DNA of 24,725 nucleotides from Eubacteriales bacterium. Lineage in GTDB: Bacteria > Bacillota > Clostridia > JAQUNY01. The notes under the pieces are model-generated. The model did no database searches. It was not told the DNA's origin and saw only the letters and a list, made by a program, of their open reading frames with translations. Positions 8,454-15,600 of this stretch are shown here, one piece after another; position 1 is the stretch's first letter; each line of letters begins with the position of its first letter. The position numbers and the translations under genes are program-made. The DNA lies in assembly GCA_028717405.1 (NCBI GenBank), contig JAQUNY010000008.1, forward strand, positions 1-24,725, read 5' to 3'.

Positions 8454-8483
8454 CTTTAAATGCATAATATTTTTTAAATAAAT

Positions 8484-8519
8484 GATAGTATTGATTATCA
8501 AACGATTATCGAAACTATC
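8484..8519. repeat. Phased TATC repeats within an inverted repeat upstream of the isomerase
   Basis: GATTATC at 8493-8499 and again at 8504-8510 (11-bp period) is followed by AACTATC at 8513-8519. GATAGT (8484-8489) and ACTATC (8514-8519) form flanking inverted arms. Sites on one DNA face, 65-100 bp before a promoter, would suit a regulator. The surrounding 225-bp gap (8454-8678) is AT-rich and otherwise without a gene. Confidence 0.35.
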
Positions 8520-8584
8520 GTCGAAATTTCTATAATAATTTGGCGCAAACAACGAAAAATGTTGAAATTAATTTCGAAAATATA

Positions 8585-8614
8585 TTGGTGTGAGCATACA
8601 CTTTGTAGTATAAT
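8585..8614 (+). promoter_or_regulatory. SigA-type promoter for the archaeal-type isomerase
   Basis: TTGGTG (8585-8590), an 18-bp spacer, and a perfect TATAAT (8609-8614). The start would be near 8621, about 60 bases before the gene, so the isomerase can be transcribed apart from the upstream pair. Confidence 0.55.
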
Positions 8615-8681
8615 GCAGTATGTCATGATGTAGTACATTTTTGTAGTGGCAAAGGAATAAAGCATTAAACCGGAGTGAATG

Positions 8682-9398
8682 ATGTTTAATGGATTTCAGA
8701 TCAGACCGCCTTTTTTCGAAATCGGACCTAAAGCATATTTGTACGGGGATGAAATGCTTTCGCTTGCAAAAGTGATAGACCGTGTGGCGTATAAGTATGA
8801 TGTCGATATAATTGTTACTCCACAGTATACTGATATAAGGCTGCTTGCAGAAAACACCTCAAGAATACTTATTTTTGCGCAGCACATGGATCATCTCCAT
8901 GCGGGAAGAGGACTTGGCTCTGTCCTGCCTGAGGCTGTGAAAGCCGCCGGGGCATCGGGTGTGATGCTTAATCACGCAGAAAAAAAGCTGACCCTCGACG
9001 AGATTGAAAAAACAATAAGGCGTGCAGATGAAACGGGTCTGGCGACTATTGTATGCGCCGGTACCATTGACGAAATATCAGCTGTCGCACATCTTGGACC
9101 GAATCTTATCGTTGCCGAACCGGAGGAATTGATCGGGACCGGGAAAACAAGCGACATCAGTTATGTGAGAAGTACAATAGAAACAGTAAAAGCAATAAAT
9201 CCCAGGATTATGGTGTTGCAGGGCGCCGGAATAAGCAACGGGAAAGATGTATACAACATAATAATGGCGGGCGCCATGGCAACAGGCAGCACCAGCGGGG
9301 TCATCAAAGCTGAGGATCCCGCCGCCATGGTTGAGGAAATGATATATTCATTGCGTAAGGCCTGGGATATACTGCATAGCGAAAAGAAAGAAATATGA
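8682..9398 (+). CDS. tpiA: Triose-phosphate isomerase, archaeal type
   Basis: About 238 residues, close to the short archaeal-type TIM (about 225) and clearly not the bacterial type of about 250. Blocks are PPFFEIGPKAYLYG (substrate-binding Lys in GPKAY), VDIIVTPQYTDIRLLAENT, FAQHMDHLHAGRGLGSVLPE, GVMLNHAEKKLTLDE (electrophilic His), NLIVAEPEELIGTGK (catalytic Glu in AEPEE, then the phosphate loop), LQGAGISNGKDVYNIIMAGA and TGSTSGVIKAEDP. The reaction is DHAP to glyceraldehyde 3-phosphate; related sugar phosphates such as erythrulose phosphates are possible. No gap, pgk or eno cluster adjoins it, so the main glycolytic TIM may lie elsewhere. GGAG at 8672-8675 gives better spacing to the second ATG (8682) than to the one at 8679. 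Confidence 0.9.
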   Translation: MFNGFQIRPPFFEIGPKAYLYGDEMLSLAKVIDRVAYKYDVDIIVTPQYTDIRLLAENTSRILIFAQHMDHLHAGRGLGSVLPEAVKAAGASGVMLNHAEKKLTLDEIEKTIRRADETGLATIVCAGTIDEISAVAHLGPNLIVAEPEELIGTGKTSDISYVRSTIETVKAINPRIMVLQGAGISNGKDVYNIIMAGAMATGSTSGVIKAEDPAAMVEEMIYSLRKAWDILHSEKKEI

Positions 9399-9430
9399 GT
9401 AAACAATAATAAATAAAAAATATATTCGCG

Positions 9431-9454
9431 GGAGGTATTCAGATGGCAGTCTAA
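9431..9454 (+). other. Three-codon mini-ORF behind a consensus ribosome binding site
   Basis: GGAGGT (9431-9436) stands six bases before ATG GCA GTC TAA (9443-9454), coding only Met-Ala-Val. It lies in the 238-bp gap between the isomerase and copA, which otherwise shows no gene and no clear terminator. It may be a decayed gene start, a leader peptide, or chance. Confidence 0.3.
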
Positions 9455-9636
9455 AGTCGATAAGCGGGAACACTGTTTTTATTGCCGATAACAGGGAATA
9501 AATAAGGGAAAGCAATCAAAAAAAGACTGTGGATTGCCTGCCGGAAGCATGAGAGGATGAATGGACGGAGCAGCAAACTGATAACCGACCGGAGAAACAC
9601 CTGGAAAACTGACCGGCAGATAAGGCGGCGATAAAA

Positions 9637-11958
9637 ATGGATAAAGGTTTGCAGAATAGAGCTTTACAGAATAAAGCTTTGCAGAAGGTTGATTTATCTA
9701 TAAAGGGCATGTCATGTGCATCCTGCGCTTCAGCAGTTGAAAAAGCCCTTATTAGGATTCGCGGAGTGGAAAAAGCGTCTGTTAACCTGGCTTCATCGAA
9801 GGCTGCAGTTGAGTATGATCCTTCCCTGGCAAAAATCCAGGATATGGTTTCTGCTGTCGGCAAGGCCGGGTTTTCGGCGTCGGAGATCAGGAGCGGCAAT
9901 TCATACCTGATAAAAGAAGAGGAACAAAGAAAAAGAACTCAGGCCTCAATGAAAAAGAGGCTTATTGTATCGGCGGCTTTTACAATACCCCTGCTTTATG
10001 TCGCTATGTCGCACATGCTGCCTTTCGGAGGGCTTCCTTTACCCCGGATGTTTTCGATGCATGACAATCCGGCAGCTTTTGCGATTTTGCAGCTGGCGCT
10101 TACTATACCTGTTATTATTGCCGGTTCAGGATTCTTTATCTCGGGAATCAGGAAATTACTTAAAGGTTCGCCCAATATGGACACTCTGGTTGCCGCAGGG
10201 ACCGGCAGCGCCTTTATATTCAGCGCTTATTCCGCATCAATGATAGTGGCCGGCGACGCATCGCATACCGGCGCTCTTTATTTTGAAGCGGCGGCGGTAG
10301 TGCTGACACTGGTGATGCTGGGGAAATACCTTGAACATATCAGCAAGGGAAAGGCTTATGATGCGATCAGAAAGCTTTCGTCACTCAAACCGGAATATGC
10401 TTCCGTAATCAGGGATGGACAGGAAATTATGATAGCCCAGGAAGAAATCAGGGCCGGAGATATTGCGCTGGTCAGGCCTGGGCAGGCTGTGCCGGCGGAC
10501 GGGATAGTTGCCGAAGGCACGTCGTCTGTGAATGAAGCAATGCTGACAGGTGAAAGCATGCCTGTAGCCAAGGTGCCGGGGGATGAATTAACAGGGGGCA
10601 GTATCAACGGGGAAGGCTTCCTGAAAATGAGAATTACCAGGACCGGGGATGAGACTTTTCTTGCGTCAATAATAAGGCTGGTTGAAGAAGCGCAGACAGG
10701 CAAAGCCCCGGTTGCCAGATTTGCCGACATTGTTGCCGGCAGATTTGTTCCGGCTGTTATGGCGATTGCTTTTGTTGCAGCGGTATTATGGCTGATCGCG
10801 GGTAAAGAGCCGGCCTTCGTTATTCGTGTTTTTGTATCGGTGCTGGTTATAGCCTGCCCCTGTGCACTTGGACTGGCAACCCCGGCGGCTGTTATGGCGG
10901 GTACGGGAAGAGGCGCCGAAATGGGCATTTTAATAAAAAACGGAGAGGTGCTTGAAAATACACATAAGATCAATACGGTCATTTTCGACAAGACAGGGAC
11001 AATTACTGAAGGCAGGCCGGTTGTTTCCGGATTCAGATACAACAGTGATACCGGAGAGGAAGATGAAATCCTCAGGCTCACGGCTTCAGTTGAGAAGGGA
11101 TCCGAGCATCCGGCAGCAAGAGCTGTCGTTGAATTTGCGGAAAAGCGTCTGAATTCAACCCTGGAATACTACGACATCAGTGGATTTCTCAACATCCCTG
11201 GCAGAGGCGTAAAGGCTGAAGCCGGCGGAAAGTCTGTACTTGTTGGAAGCCATGATATGATGCTTGAGAATGGGATCGATATTTCAGGCTTCTTTGATGA
11301 TGATAATGATGGCCCGGACAACAGCAGGGAAAATCGCGGCGGAACAATTTTCACGGCTATCAACAGAAGACCGGCTGCCGTTTTCTCAATATCGGACAGG
11401 GTAAGGGAATCAGCGCAGGGAGCCGTCTCAAGGCTTATGGCATCCGGGATAGAAGTCTTTATGATAACCGGCGATAACCGAGCTGCAGCCGAAACGGCGG
11501 GCGCACAGGCCGGGATAAACAAACAGAACATTATTGCAGGTGTCCTGCCCGGAGATAAGGCTGATAAAGTCAGGGAGTTACAGACAGACCATAAGCGTAT
11601 TGTCTCTATGGTCGGAGACGGCGTAAACGACGCTCCGGCTCTTGCCCGGGCTGATGTAGGCATGGCGCTGGGCACGGGTACGGACGTTGCGGCCGGTACA
11701 GCTGATATCCTCCTGATAACCGGGGATATCGGAAATGTCTGGAAAGCCATAGCCCTGAGCCGTGCAGTGATGCGAAATATAAGGCAAAACCTGTTCTGGG
11801 CATTCATATATAATATTGCGGGAATACCTGTGGCAGCAGGGCTCCTCTATCTTTTCGGAGGCCCGCTGCTTAGCCCGGAAATTGCAGGAGCGGCTATGGC
11901 CTTCAGCTCTGTATCCGTTGTGTCAAATGCATTAAGACTGAAAAGATTTAAGGCCTGA
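9637..11958 (+). CDS. copA: Cu(I)-translocating P1B-1-type ATPase
   Basis: A 773-residue membrane pump. One N-terminal HMA domain holds GMSCASCASAVEKAL (C27, C30). Two extra helices and the TM1-6 core follow, with the actuator loop MLTGESMPV, the membrane metal site C407-P-C409 (IACPCALGLATP), phosphorylation site D451 in DKTGTIT, the nucleotide-domain SEHPAARA, and the hinge VGDGVNDAPA (D661, D665). TM7 carries FIYNIAG and TM8 MAFSSVSVVSN, the Tyr-Asn and Met-Ser-Ser ligand set of Cu+ exporters rather than Zn/Cd pumps. Expected role: copper efflux from the cytosol. No csoR, copY or copZ lies nearby. The first 17 residues come from a 15-bp triple repeat and are not part of the HMA fold. The ribosome site is weak (AAGGCGG). 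Confidence 0.95.
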   Translation: MDKGLQNRALQNKALQKVDLSIKGMSCASCASAVEKALIRIRGVEKASVNLASSKAAVEYDPSLAKIQDMVSAVGKAGFSASEIRSGNSYLIKEEEQRKRTQASMKKRLIVSAAFTIPLLYVAMSHMLPFGGLPLPRMFSMHDNPAAFAILQLALTIPVIIAGSGFFISGIRKLLKGSPNMDTLVAAGTGSAFIFSAYSASMIVAGDASHTGALYFEAAAVVLTLVMLGKYLEHISKGKAYDAIRKLSSLKPEYASVIRDGQEIMIAQEEIRAGDIALVRPGQAVPADGIVAEGTSSVNEAMLTGESMPVAKVPGDELTGGSINGEGFLKMRITRTGDETFLASIIRLVEEAQTGKAPVARFADIVAGRFVPAVMAIAFVAAVLWLIAGKEPAFVIRVFVSVLVIACPCALGLATPAAVMAGTGRGAEMGILIKNGEVLENTHKINTVIFDKTGTITEGRPVVSGFRYNSDTGEEDEILRLTASVEKGSEHPAARAVVEFAEKRLNSTLEYYDISGFLNIPGRGVKAEAGGKSVLVGSHDMMLENGIDISGFFDDDNDGPDNSRENRGGTIFTAINRRPAAVFSISDRVRESAQGAVSRLMASGIEVFMITGDNRAAAETAGAQAGINKQNIIAGVLPGDKADKVRELQTDHKRIVSMVGDGVNDAPALARADVGMALGTGTDVAAGTADILLITGDIGNVWKAIALSRAVMRNIRQNLFWAFIYNIAGIPVAAGLLYLFGGPLLSPEIAGAAMAFSSVSVVSNALRLKRFKA
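9643..9687 (+). repeat. 15-bp in-frame tandem repeat (3 copies) in the copA 5' end
   Basis: Units AAAGGTTTGCAGAAT, AGAGCTTTACAGAAT and AAAGCTTTGCAGAAG follow without gaps and encode KGLQN-RALQN-KALQK. The frame is kept because 15 is divisible by 3. Copy-number change here would lengthen or shorten the N-terminus ahead of the metal-binding domain. Confidence 0.8.
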
Positions 11959-11973
11959 TCAACGAGTTAACAT

Positions 11974-12000
11974 TAGCATATTATTCCAAATAATACGCTA
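11974..12000. terminator. Stem-loop downstream of copA
   Basis: TAGCATATTATT and AATAATACGCTA pair over 12 positions with one mismatch around a 3-base loop, 15 bp after the copA stop. There is no T-run after it, so it may be an mRNA 3' end protector or a weak terminator rather than a standard intrinsic terminator. Confidence 0.4.
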
Positions 12001-12049
12001 AACAATATGCCGCGATATCCTGTTTATATACCGGATAAAAGGGGTATAG

Positions 12050-12085
12050 CAGGATAACAGGATAATCAGGAGTGATAAGATTATC
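12050..12085. repeat. CAGGATAA direct repeats and GATAATC/GATTATC inverted repeat
   Basis: CAGGATAA occurs twice back to back (12050-12065). GATAATC (12061-12067) and GATTATC (12079-12085) are perfect 7-bp inverted arms with an 11-base loop. The segment lies between the convergent copA and the small membrane-protein gene and might help end transcription. No function is shown. Confidence 0.35.
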
Positions 12086-12098
12086 AGGAATAACAGGG

Positions 12099-12302
12099 CT
12101 ATTTGATCAAAGTTATGCCTATGATCACGCACACTGCAGCAATAATATAAAACAGGATCCGTGTGCCGTTCTCACCGAGCATTTTTCTGAAAAGCCTGAT
12201 TTTCGCCATATCCCAGATCTTGACGGGTTTTTTGTATGCCACATAGGCGACAAAAACTCCGTAAGCCACAAGTATCAGACCAAGTAAGGCCCAACCATTC
12301 AT
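12099..12302 (-). CDS. Small two-helix membrane protein, function unknown
   Basis: 67 residues. Helix 1 covers about residues 4-22 (WALLGLILVAYGVFVAYVAY); a basic middle follows (KKPVKIWDMAKIRLFRKMLG) and helix 2 covers about 48-66. Both ends would lie on one side with the basic loop in the cytosol. AAAGGGGA precedes the ATG by about ten bases, which supports translation. It comes 110 bp after the last ABC permease on the same strand and could be a distal member of that operon or have its own promoter. I do not recognise the family and propose no function. Confidence 0.65.
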   Translation of the reverse strand: MNGWALLGLILVAYGVFVAYVAYKKPVKIWDMAKIRLFRKMLGENGTRILFYIIAAVCVIIGITLIK

Positions 12303-12412
12303 GATTTTGATCCCCTTTCATTAATTGCTATCATTATTTTATTATCACAGAAGGACCTGGCAATTTGATGCCGCCTTATATTGCTGAAGGCAACGCGTTT
12401 ACCATCTCCATA

Positions 12413-13450
12413 TCATGCAAGGCCTCTCCTGATTTTTTTGCCAAGCAATATAAAAACGATGCAGGCAAGTGCGAGTATTATCGTGGTATTTCGAATAATC
12501 TCAGCCCATCCTGCTGTTTGAAGAAGGATACCGTCCATTGATTTGAAAGCCCAGTAATACGGAGACCAGAAGAGCAGGACATGCCACTTTTCATTAAGAA
12601 AAATTGCTCCGAATATTGAGGCTGCTATTGGGATGAATACACTTTTCATTGAGGCAATTCCGCTGATAGGCTCGCTTGAGGTGACTCCCGCTGTAAAGCC
12701 GATAATAACGCTGATCATGGCTACACTCAGAAGAACAACTGTGACTTTTGCAAAATCCACCGATGAATAGCCAAGTATAAGCAAAGTGCCGAAGCCGTGT
12801 ATGACCGGCAGTATAAATCCCGGTATTGCCTTGCCGGTAACTATATGGCTCTTTGCTATCGGGGCGACATTAAGGGCGGCAATGGTATTGTACATTTTCT
12901 CCTCGATAAGGTTCAGGGCTATAAGCATACCGCCTATCATGGACATGAAAAGCACAAGGAAGCTTGCCCCGTATTGCCTGAGAGGTGAAACCTTCCATCC
13001 GAGCTCGCTGATTTTTATTTCGGCCCCGCCTGCGCCGGGAAGGGAGGCTGAGCTGTATCCTGCAAGAAGGAATTCCAGCAGCTGCCGGCTGCCTTCAGTT
13101 TCGTTGCCCTGCTCTATTATCCTGAAACTGCCGTCGGCTTCCCCGATAACGCCGAAAATGTCATCTGTTTTCGATATCCTGGATTTCAGGGCATCTTCGT
13201 CTTCCAGGCCTTTCTCGACGGAAGCATATTGCTCAAGGTAAAGGATCAGAGCAGTGTCGGCATCCTTTATGATGGCGGTGTTGAGCGTTGTATTTCCTGC
13301 GGCGGGAATGAAAGCTCTTAATATCAGAGCCAGAAGAAATGGCGCCAAAAGCATATACAAAGCCATTGCCTGCCTTAAATCGACTTTGACATCTCTCGCG
13401 GTCACCAGTAATATTTTTTTAAAAAATGATCTTGTTCTATTCTTTTCCAT
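12413..13450 (-). CDS. ABC-2 type exporter permease (second subunit)
   Basis: 345 residues with the ABC-2 permease layout. A basic N-terminus and TM1 (about 28-48, MALYMLLAPFLLALILRAFI) are followed by an extracytoplasmic domain to about residue 155, then five clustered helices starting at FLVLFMSMIGGMLIALNLIEEK. The cytoplasmic loop MYNTIAALNVAPIAKSHIVTGK is the usual coupling region of the family. It forms the membrane half of an exporter with the neighbouring permease and ATPase. It starts 40 bp after the upstream permease. Substrate is unknown: drug, lipid or peptide export are all possible. Confidence 0.88.
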   Translation of the reverse strand: MEKNRTRSFFKKILLVTARDVKVDLRQAMALYMLLAPFLLALILRAFIPAAGNTTLNTAIIKDADTALILYLEQYASVEKGLEDEDALKSRISKTDDIFGVIGEADGSFRIIEQGNETEGSRQLLEFLLAGYSSASLPGAGGAEIKISELGWKVSPLRQYGASFLVLFMSMIGGMLIALNLIEEKMYNTIAALNVAPIAKSHIVTGKAIPGFILPVIHGFGTLLILGYSSVDFAKVTVVLLSVAMISVIIGFTAGVTSSEPISGIASMKSVFIPIAASIFGAIFLNEKWHVLLFWSPYYWAFKSMDGILLQTAGWAEIIRNTTIILALACIVFILLGKKIRRGLA

Positions 13451-13474
13451 GAGGTGTTTTTCCTCTATCTGTAA

Positions 13475-13501
13475 GGTTACTATATGGTTACTATATGGTT
13501 A
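13475..13501. repeat. 11-bp tandem repeat at the permease junction
   Basis: GGTTACTATAT is present twice in a row (13475-13496), followed by a partial third copy (GGTTA). It spans the stop codon of the upstream permease gene, so slippage would change only the extreme C-terminus. Confidence 0.6.
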
Positions 13502-14561
13502 TGATTTTTTTGTATCTTTTATTGGCAAGCAGGAAAAGTATGACGGATACGACTGCAAATATGGCTGCATTGGCAAGAACCATGGCGTAATCCGGATCAT
13601 CCAGAAGCGTCTCCCTGAATGCGAACAGGAGTGGATATGAAGGAAGGATCCTCATCGGGAGCGGGGAAAAAGCAGGCATATAATATGACACGGCCGGCAT
13701 GGCCATTAAATATATTATGATAAATATTGTACCCATTGCCTGAGCCATATTATCAAAAAAGCTTGCGACGAGCAGCCCGAGCGAAGAACCAAACAGATTT
13801 GAAACTGCCAGCAGTAAAATAAGAAGTACATAGTTCGCGCTGCTCCCGGCAACAAGAAGTACTGTCATCAATCCTGACAGCATGCCTGCAAGGAGCATCA
13901 CGGCCATTTTGCCAAGAAGGTACTCCCATATATGCGAGGGGGTCACTGCAAAAGCTTTTATAGTGCCTTCTTCTTTATCCATAAAGATGAAGGCGGCAAT
14001 GATGAAAAGTCCCATGAAGGCGGCATTCAGCAGAAGCACGGGGGGAAGGACACTGTTCCTGTCAGAAAGATGCTCATTTCTTTGCCCTATAGTTTCAACA
14101 GCTGCAGCTTTGGGGGGCGTACCGGTAAAAGCAGGAGGAGCAAATATCATTGAGACTGAGGCTTGCATAATATTGCGGAGCCTTTCGGACTCGTAACCCT
14201 GGAAAATCAGGCGGTATTCAATTTCAGTACCGGGGGTCTCAGATCCCTGAAATGATGTTACCGTAAGCCCGACAGAATTGCGGTCCTCTTCCATGACGGC
14301 GACGACCGCGTCAATGGAATCCAGCAGGATCAGGGTGTTTTCGGCATTTTCACCGGTATGTGTGTCTGTTATTTTTGTGGATATGCTGTCGGCGAGGTCC
14401 GGACTGACATAGGCAAAAAGCCTGGATGAAGATTCAAAGTTTTCAGGTACGACATAGCGCAGTACAACGATTATTATTATGGCCATTATTATCTCAAGAT
14501 AGAAATAATAGCTTCTTGTCGAAAGCCTGAGTTCTTTGAGAAAACTGTATAAAAGCCTCAT
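13491..14561 (-). CDS. ABC-2 type exporter permease (first subunit)
   Basis: 356 residues. TM1 (about 21-38) is followed by an extracytoplasmic domain (about 40-170) and then five helices from about 172 (VLPPVLLLNAAFMGLFIIAA). After the second helix comes MDKEEGTIKAFAVTPSHIW, the cytoplasmic coupling segment typical of ABC2_membrane_3 permeases; a charged tail NKRYKKIITI ends the protein. It shares architecture with the downstream permease, so the two probably form a heterodimer with the ATPase encoded 21 bp upstream. The translational spacing supports a single mRNA. No substrate can be named. Confidence 0.88.
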   Translation of the reverse strand: MRLLYSFLKELRLSTRSYYFYLEIIMAIIIIVVLRYVVPENFESSSRLFAYVSPDLADSISTKITDTHTGENAENTLILLDSIDAVVAVMEEDRNSVGLTVTSFQGSETPGTEIEYRLIFQGYESERLRNIMQASVSMIFAPPAFTGTPPKAAAVETIGQRNEHLSDRNSVLPPVLLLNAAFMGLFIIAAFIFMDKEEGTIKAFAVTPSHIWEYLLGKMAVMLLAGMLSGLMTVLLVAGSSANYVLLILLLAVSNLFGSSLGLLVASFFDNMAQAMGTIFIIIYLMAMPAVSYYMPAFSPLPMRILPSYPLLFAFRETLLDDPDYAMVLANAAIFAVVSVILFLLANKRYKKIITI

Positions 14562-14582
14562 GCGTTTCTCCTTATACGCAGC

Positions 14583-15440
14583 CTATGCCGCCAGCTCTCT
14601 GCCGGTCACACGGATGAATATCTGTTCAAGGGTCGCTTCACGGGTATGCATTGTTTCGATCTTCTTCGTATTTATTACATCAAGAAGGGCGTTCCTTTCC
14701 TTTTCGTCTTTCAGTGAGAAGGATGCCTGCTGCAGGCTGCCTTCATCAATAAACTCAACGTCGACAAGTCTTTCGCCATATTTGATTTTCAGATTTCGCG
14801 GAGAGTCGATCAGCTTGATTTCGCCGTCTACGATAAAGGCGACCCTGTCGCAAATCTCATCTGCCACATACATGTTATGGGTGGTTAGAAATATTGTAGT
14901 GCCGCCGGCTTTCTTCTCTTTTATAATATCCTTTATCTGGCCGGCTATAGCAGGGTCGAGACCTGTTGTGGGTTCATCCAGGAACCATATGTCCGGGTCG
15001 TTCAGCATGCTGCGGACAAAGGTCAGGCGGTGCTTCATCCCCTTTGAAAACTCCTCGGCTCTCTTGTTGATTACCTTTTCGAGTCCGACCCATTTAAGCA
15101 GTGAACGGGGGTCTGCTGTGGGAACGTCAAATAATTTTCTGTAAAATTCAAGATTTTCGAGGGCGGTCAGCTTGCCGTACACATTGGATTGCTCGAAGGA
15201 AACGCCTATCCTGTTGAACATCTCGCGGGCAGGCTTTGAAATATCATAGCCTCCGACAACTGCCTTTCCCTTCTGCAGGGGGAGCAGTCCTGTCAGGATG
15301 CCCTGAGTGGTTGATTTACCTGCTCCTGAAGGCCCCAGAAAGCCAAGCGCTTCACCTTTGGATATTTCAAAAGACACATTTTTCAGAGCATAATCTTTAT
15401 CATGGGAATAAGAATGCCAGAGATCATCAACATTTATCAT
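14583..15440 (-). CDS. ABC exporter ATP-binding protein
   Basis: About 285 residues. Walker A GPSGAGKST (about 36-44), signature FSKGM (131-135) in place of LSGGQ, Walker B IWFLDEPTTGLDPA (151-164) and the switch histidine in LTTHNM (H188) are all present. The C-terminal ~70 residues form the accessory domain common in multidrug and antibiotic exporters (ending LEQIFIRVTGRELAA). An in-frame upstream start at 15518 is rejected because it lies inside the -10 element of the operon promoter. AAAGGGGGGA sits ten bases before the ATG at 15440, which begins MINVDDLW as expected for the family. It is the first gene of the exporter operon. Confidence 0.93.
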   Translation of the reverse strand: MINVDDLWHSYSHDKDYALKNVSFEISKGEALGFLGPSGAGKSTTQGILTGLLPLQKGKAVVGGYDISKPAREMFNRIGVSFEQSNVYGKLTALENLEFYRKLFDVPTADPRSLLKWVGLEKVINKRAEEFSKGMKHRLTFVRSMLNDPDIWFLDEPTTGLDPAIAGQIKDIIKEKKAGGTTIFLTTHNMYVADEICDRVAFIVDGEIKLIDSPRNLKIKYGERLVDVEFIDEGSLQQASFSLKDEKERNALLDVINTKKIETMHTREATLEQIFIRVTGRELAA

Positions 15441-15516
15441 TGCCTGATCTTCCCCCCTTTGCCTGAAATATTCAGGGAAATTCGCGTTATAAATGGTTGC
15501 AGACCTTTTCATGGAC

Positions 15517-15546
15517 ATTATAATACATATGGGATTGGCATGTCAA
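15517..15546 (-). promoter_or_regulatory. Consensus SigA promoter for the ABC exporter operon
   Basis: On the minus strand TTGACA (15546-15541) and TATAAT (15522-15517) both match consensus exactly, with an 18-bp spacer. Transcription should start near 15510, giving a leader of about 70 bases. The exporter is therefore transcribed independently of the upstream lipoprotein. Beside it, GGGGTTATA is repeated in tandem at 15561-15578, a possible operator. Confidence 0.8.
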
Positions 15547-15600
15547 AAAGAAGGGTGACAGGGGTTATAGGGGTTATACAGGAAATATTTGCCGTAAAGG

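Noticed and set aside
7257..8552. A 431-codon open frame on the minus strand opposite the dehydrogenase end and the acetyltransferase
   Set aside because: The plus strand here encodes two proteins with intact family motifs, ribosome sites and correct lengths. The opposite frame reads as an antisense shadow with no recognisable domain and no ribosome site.
10356..11807. Long minus-strand frames opposite copA (10356-11081 and 11169-11807)
   Set aside because: They mirror the highly conserved P-type ATPase core; composition is Ser/Thr/Ala/Pro-rich as expected of antisense frames.
13475..13501. The short repeat as a CRISPR or insertion-element end
   Set aside because: There are only two and a half 11-bp copies without spacers, and no transposase or target-site duplication nearby.
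15441..15518. Upstream in-frame start for the ABC ATPase, adding 26 residues
   Set aside because: It would begin inside the TATAAT of the operon promoter, and a strong ribosome site sits before the later ATG at 15440.
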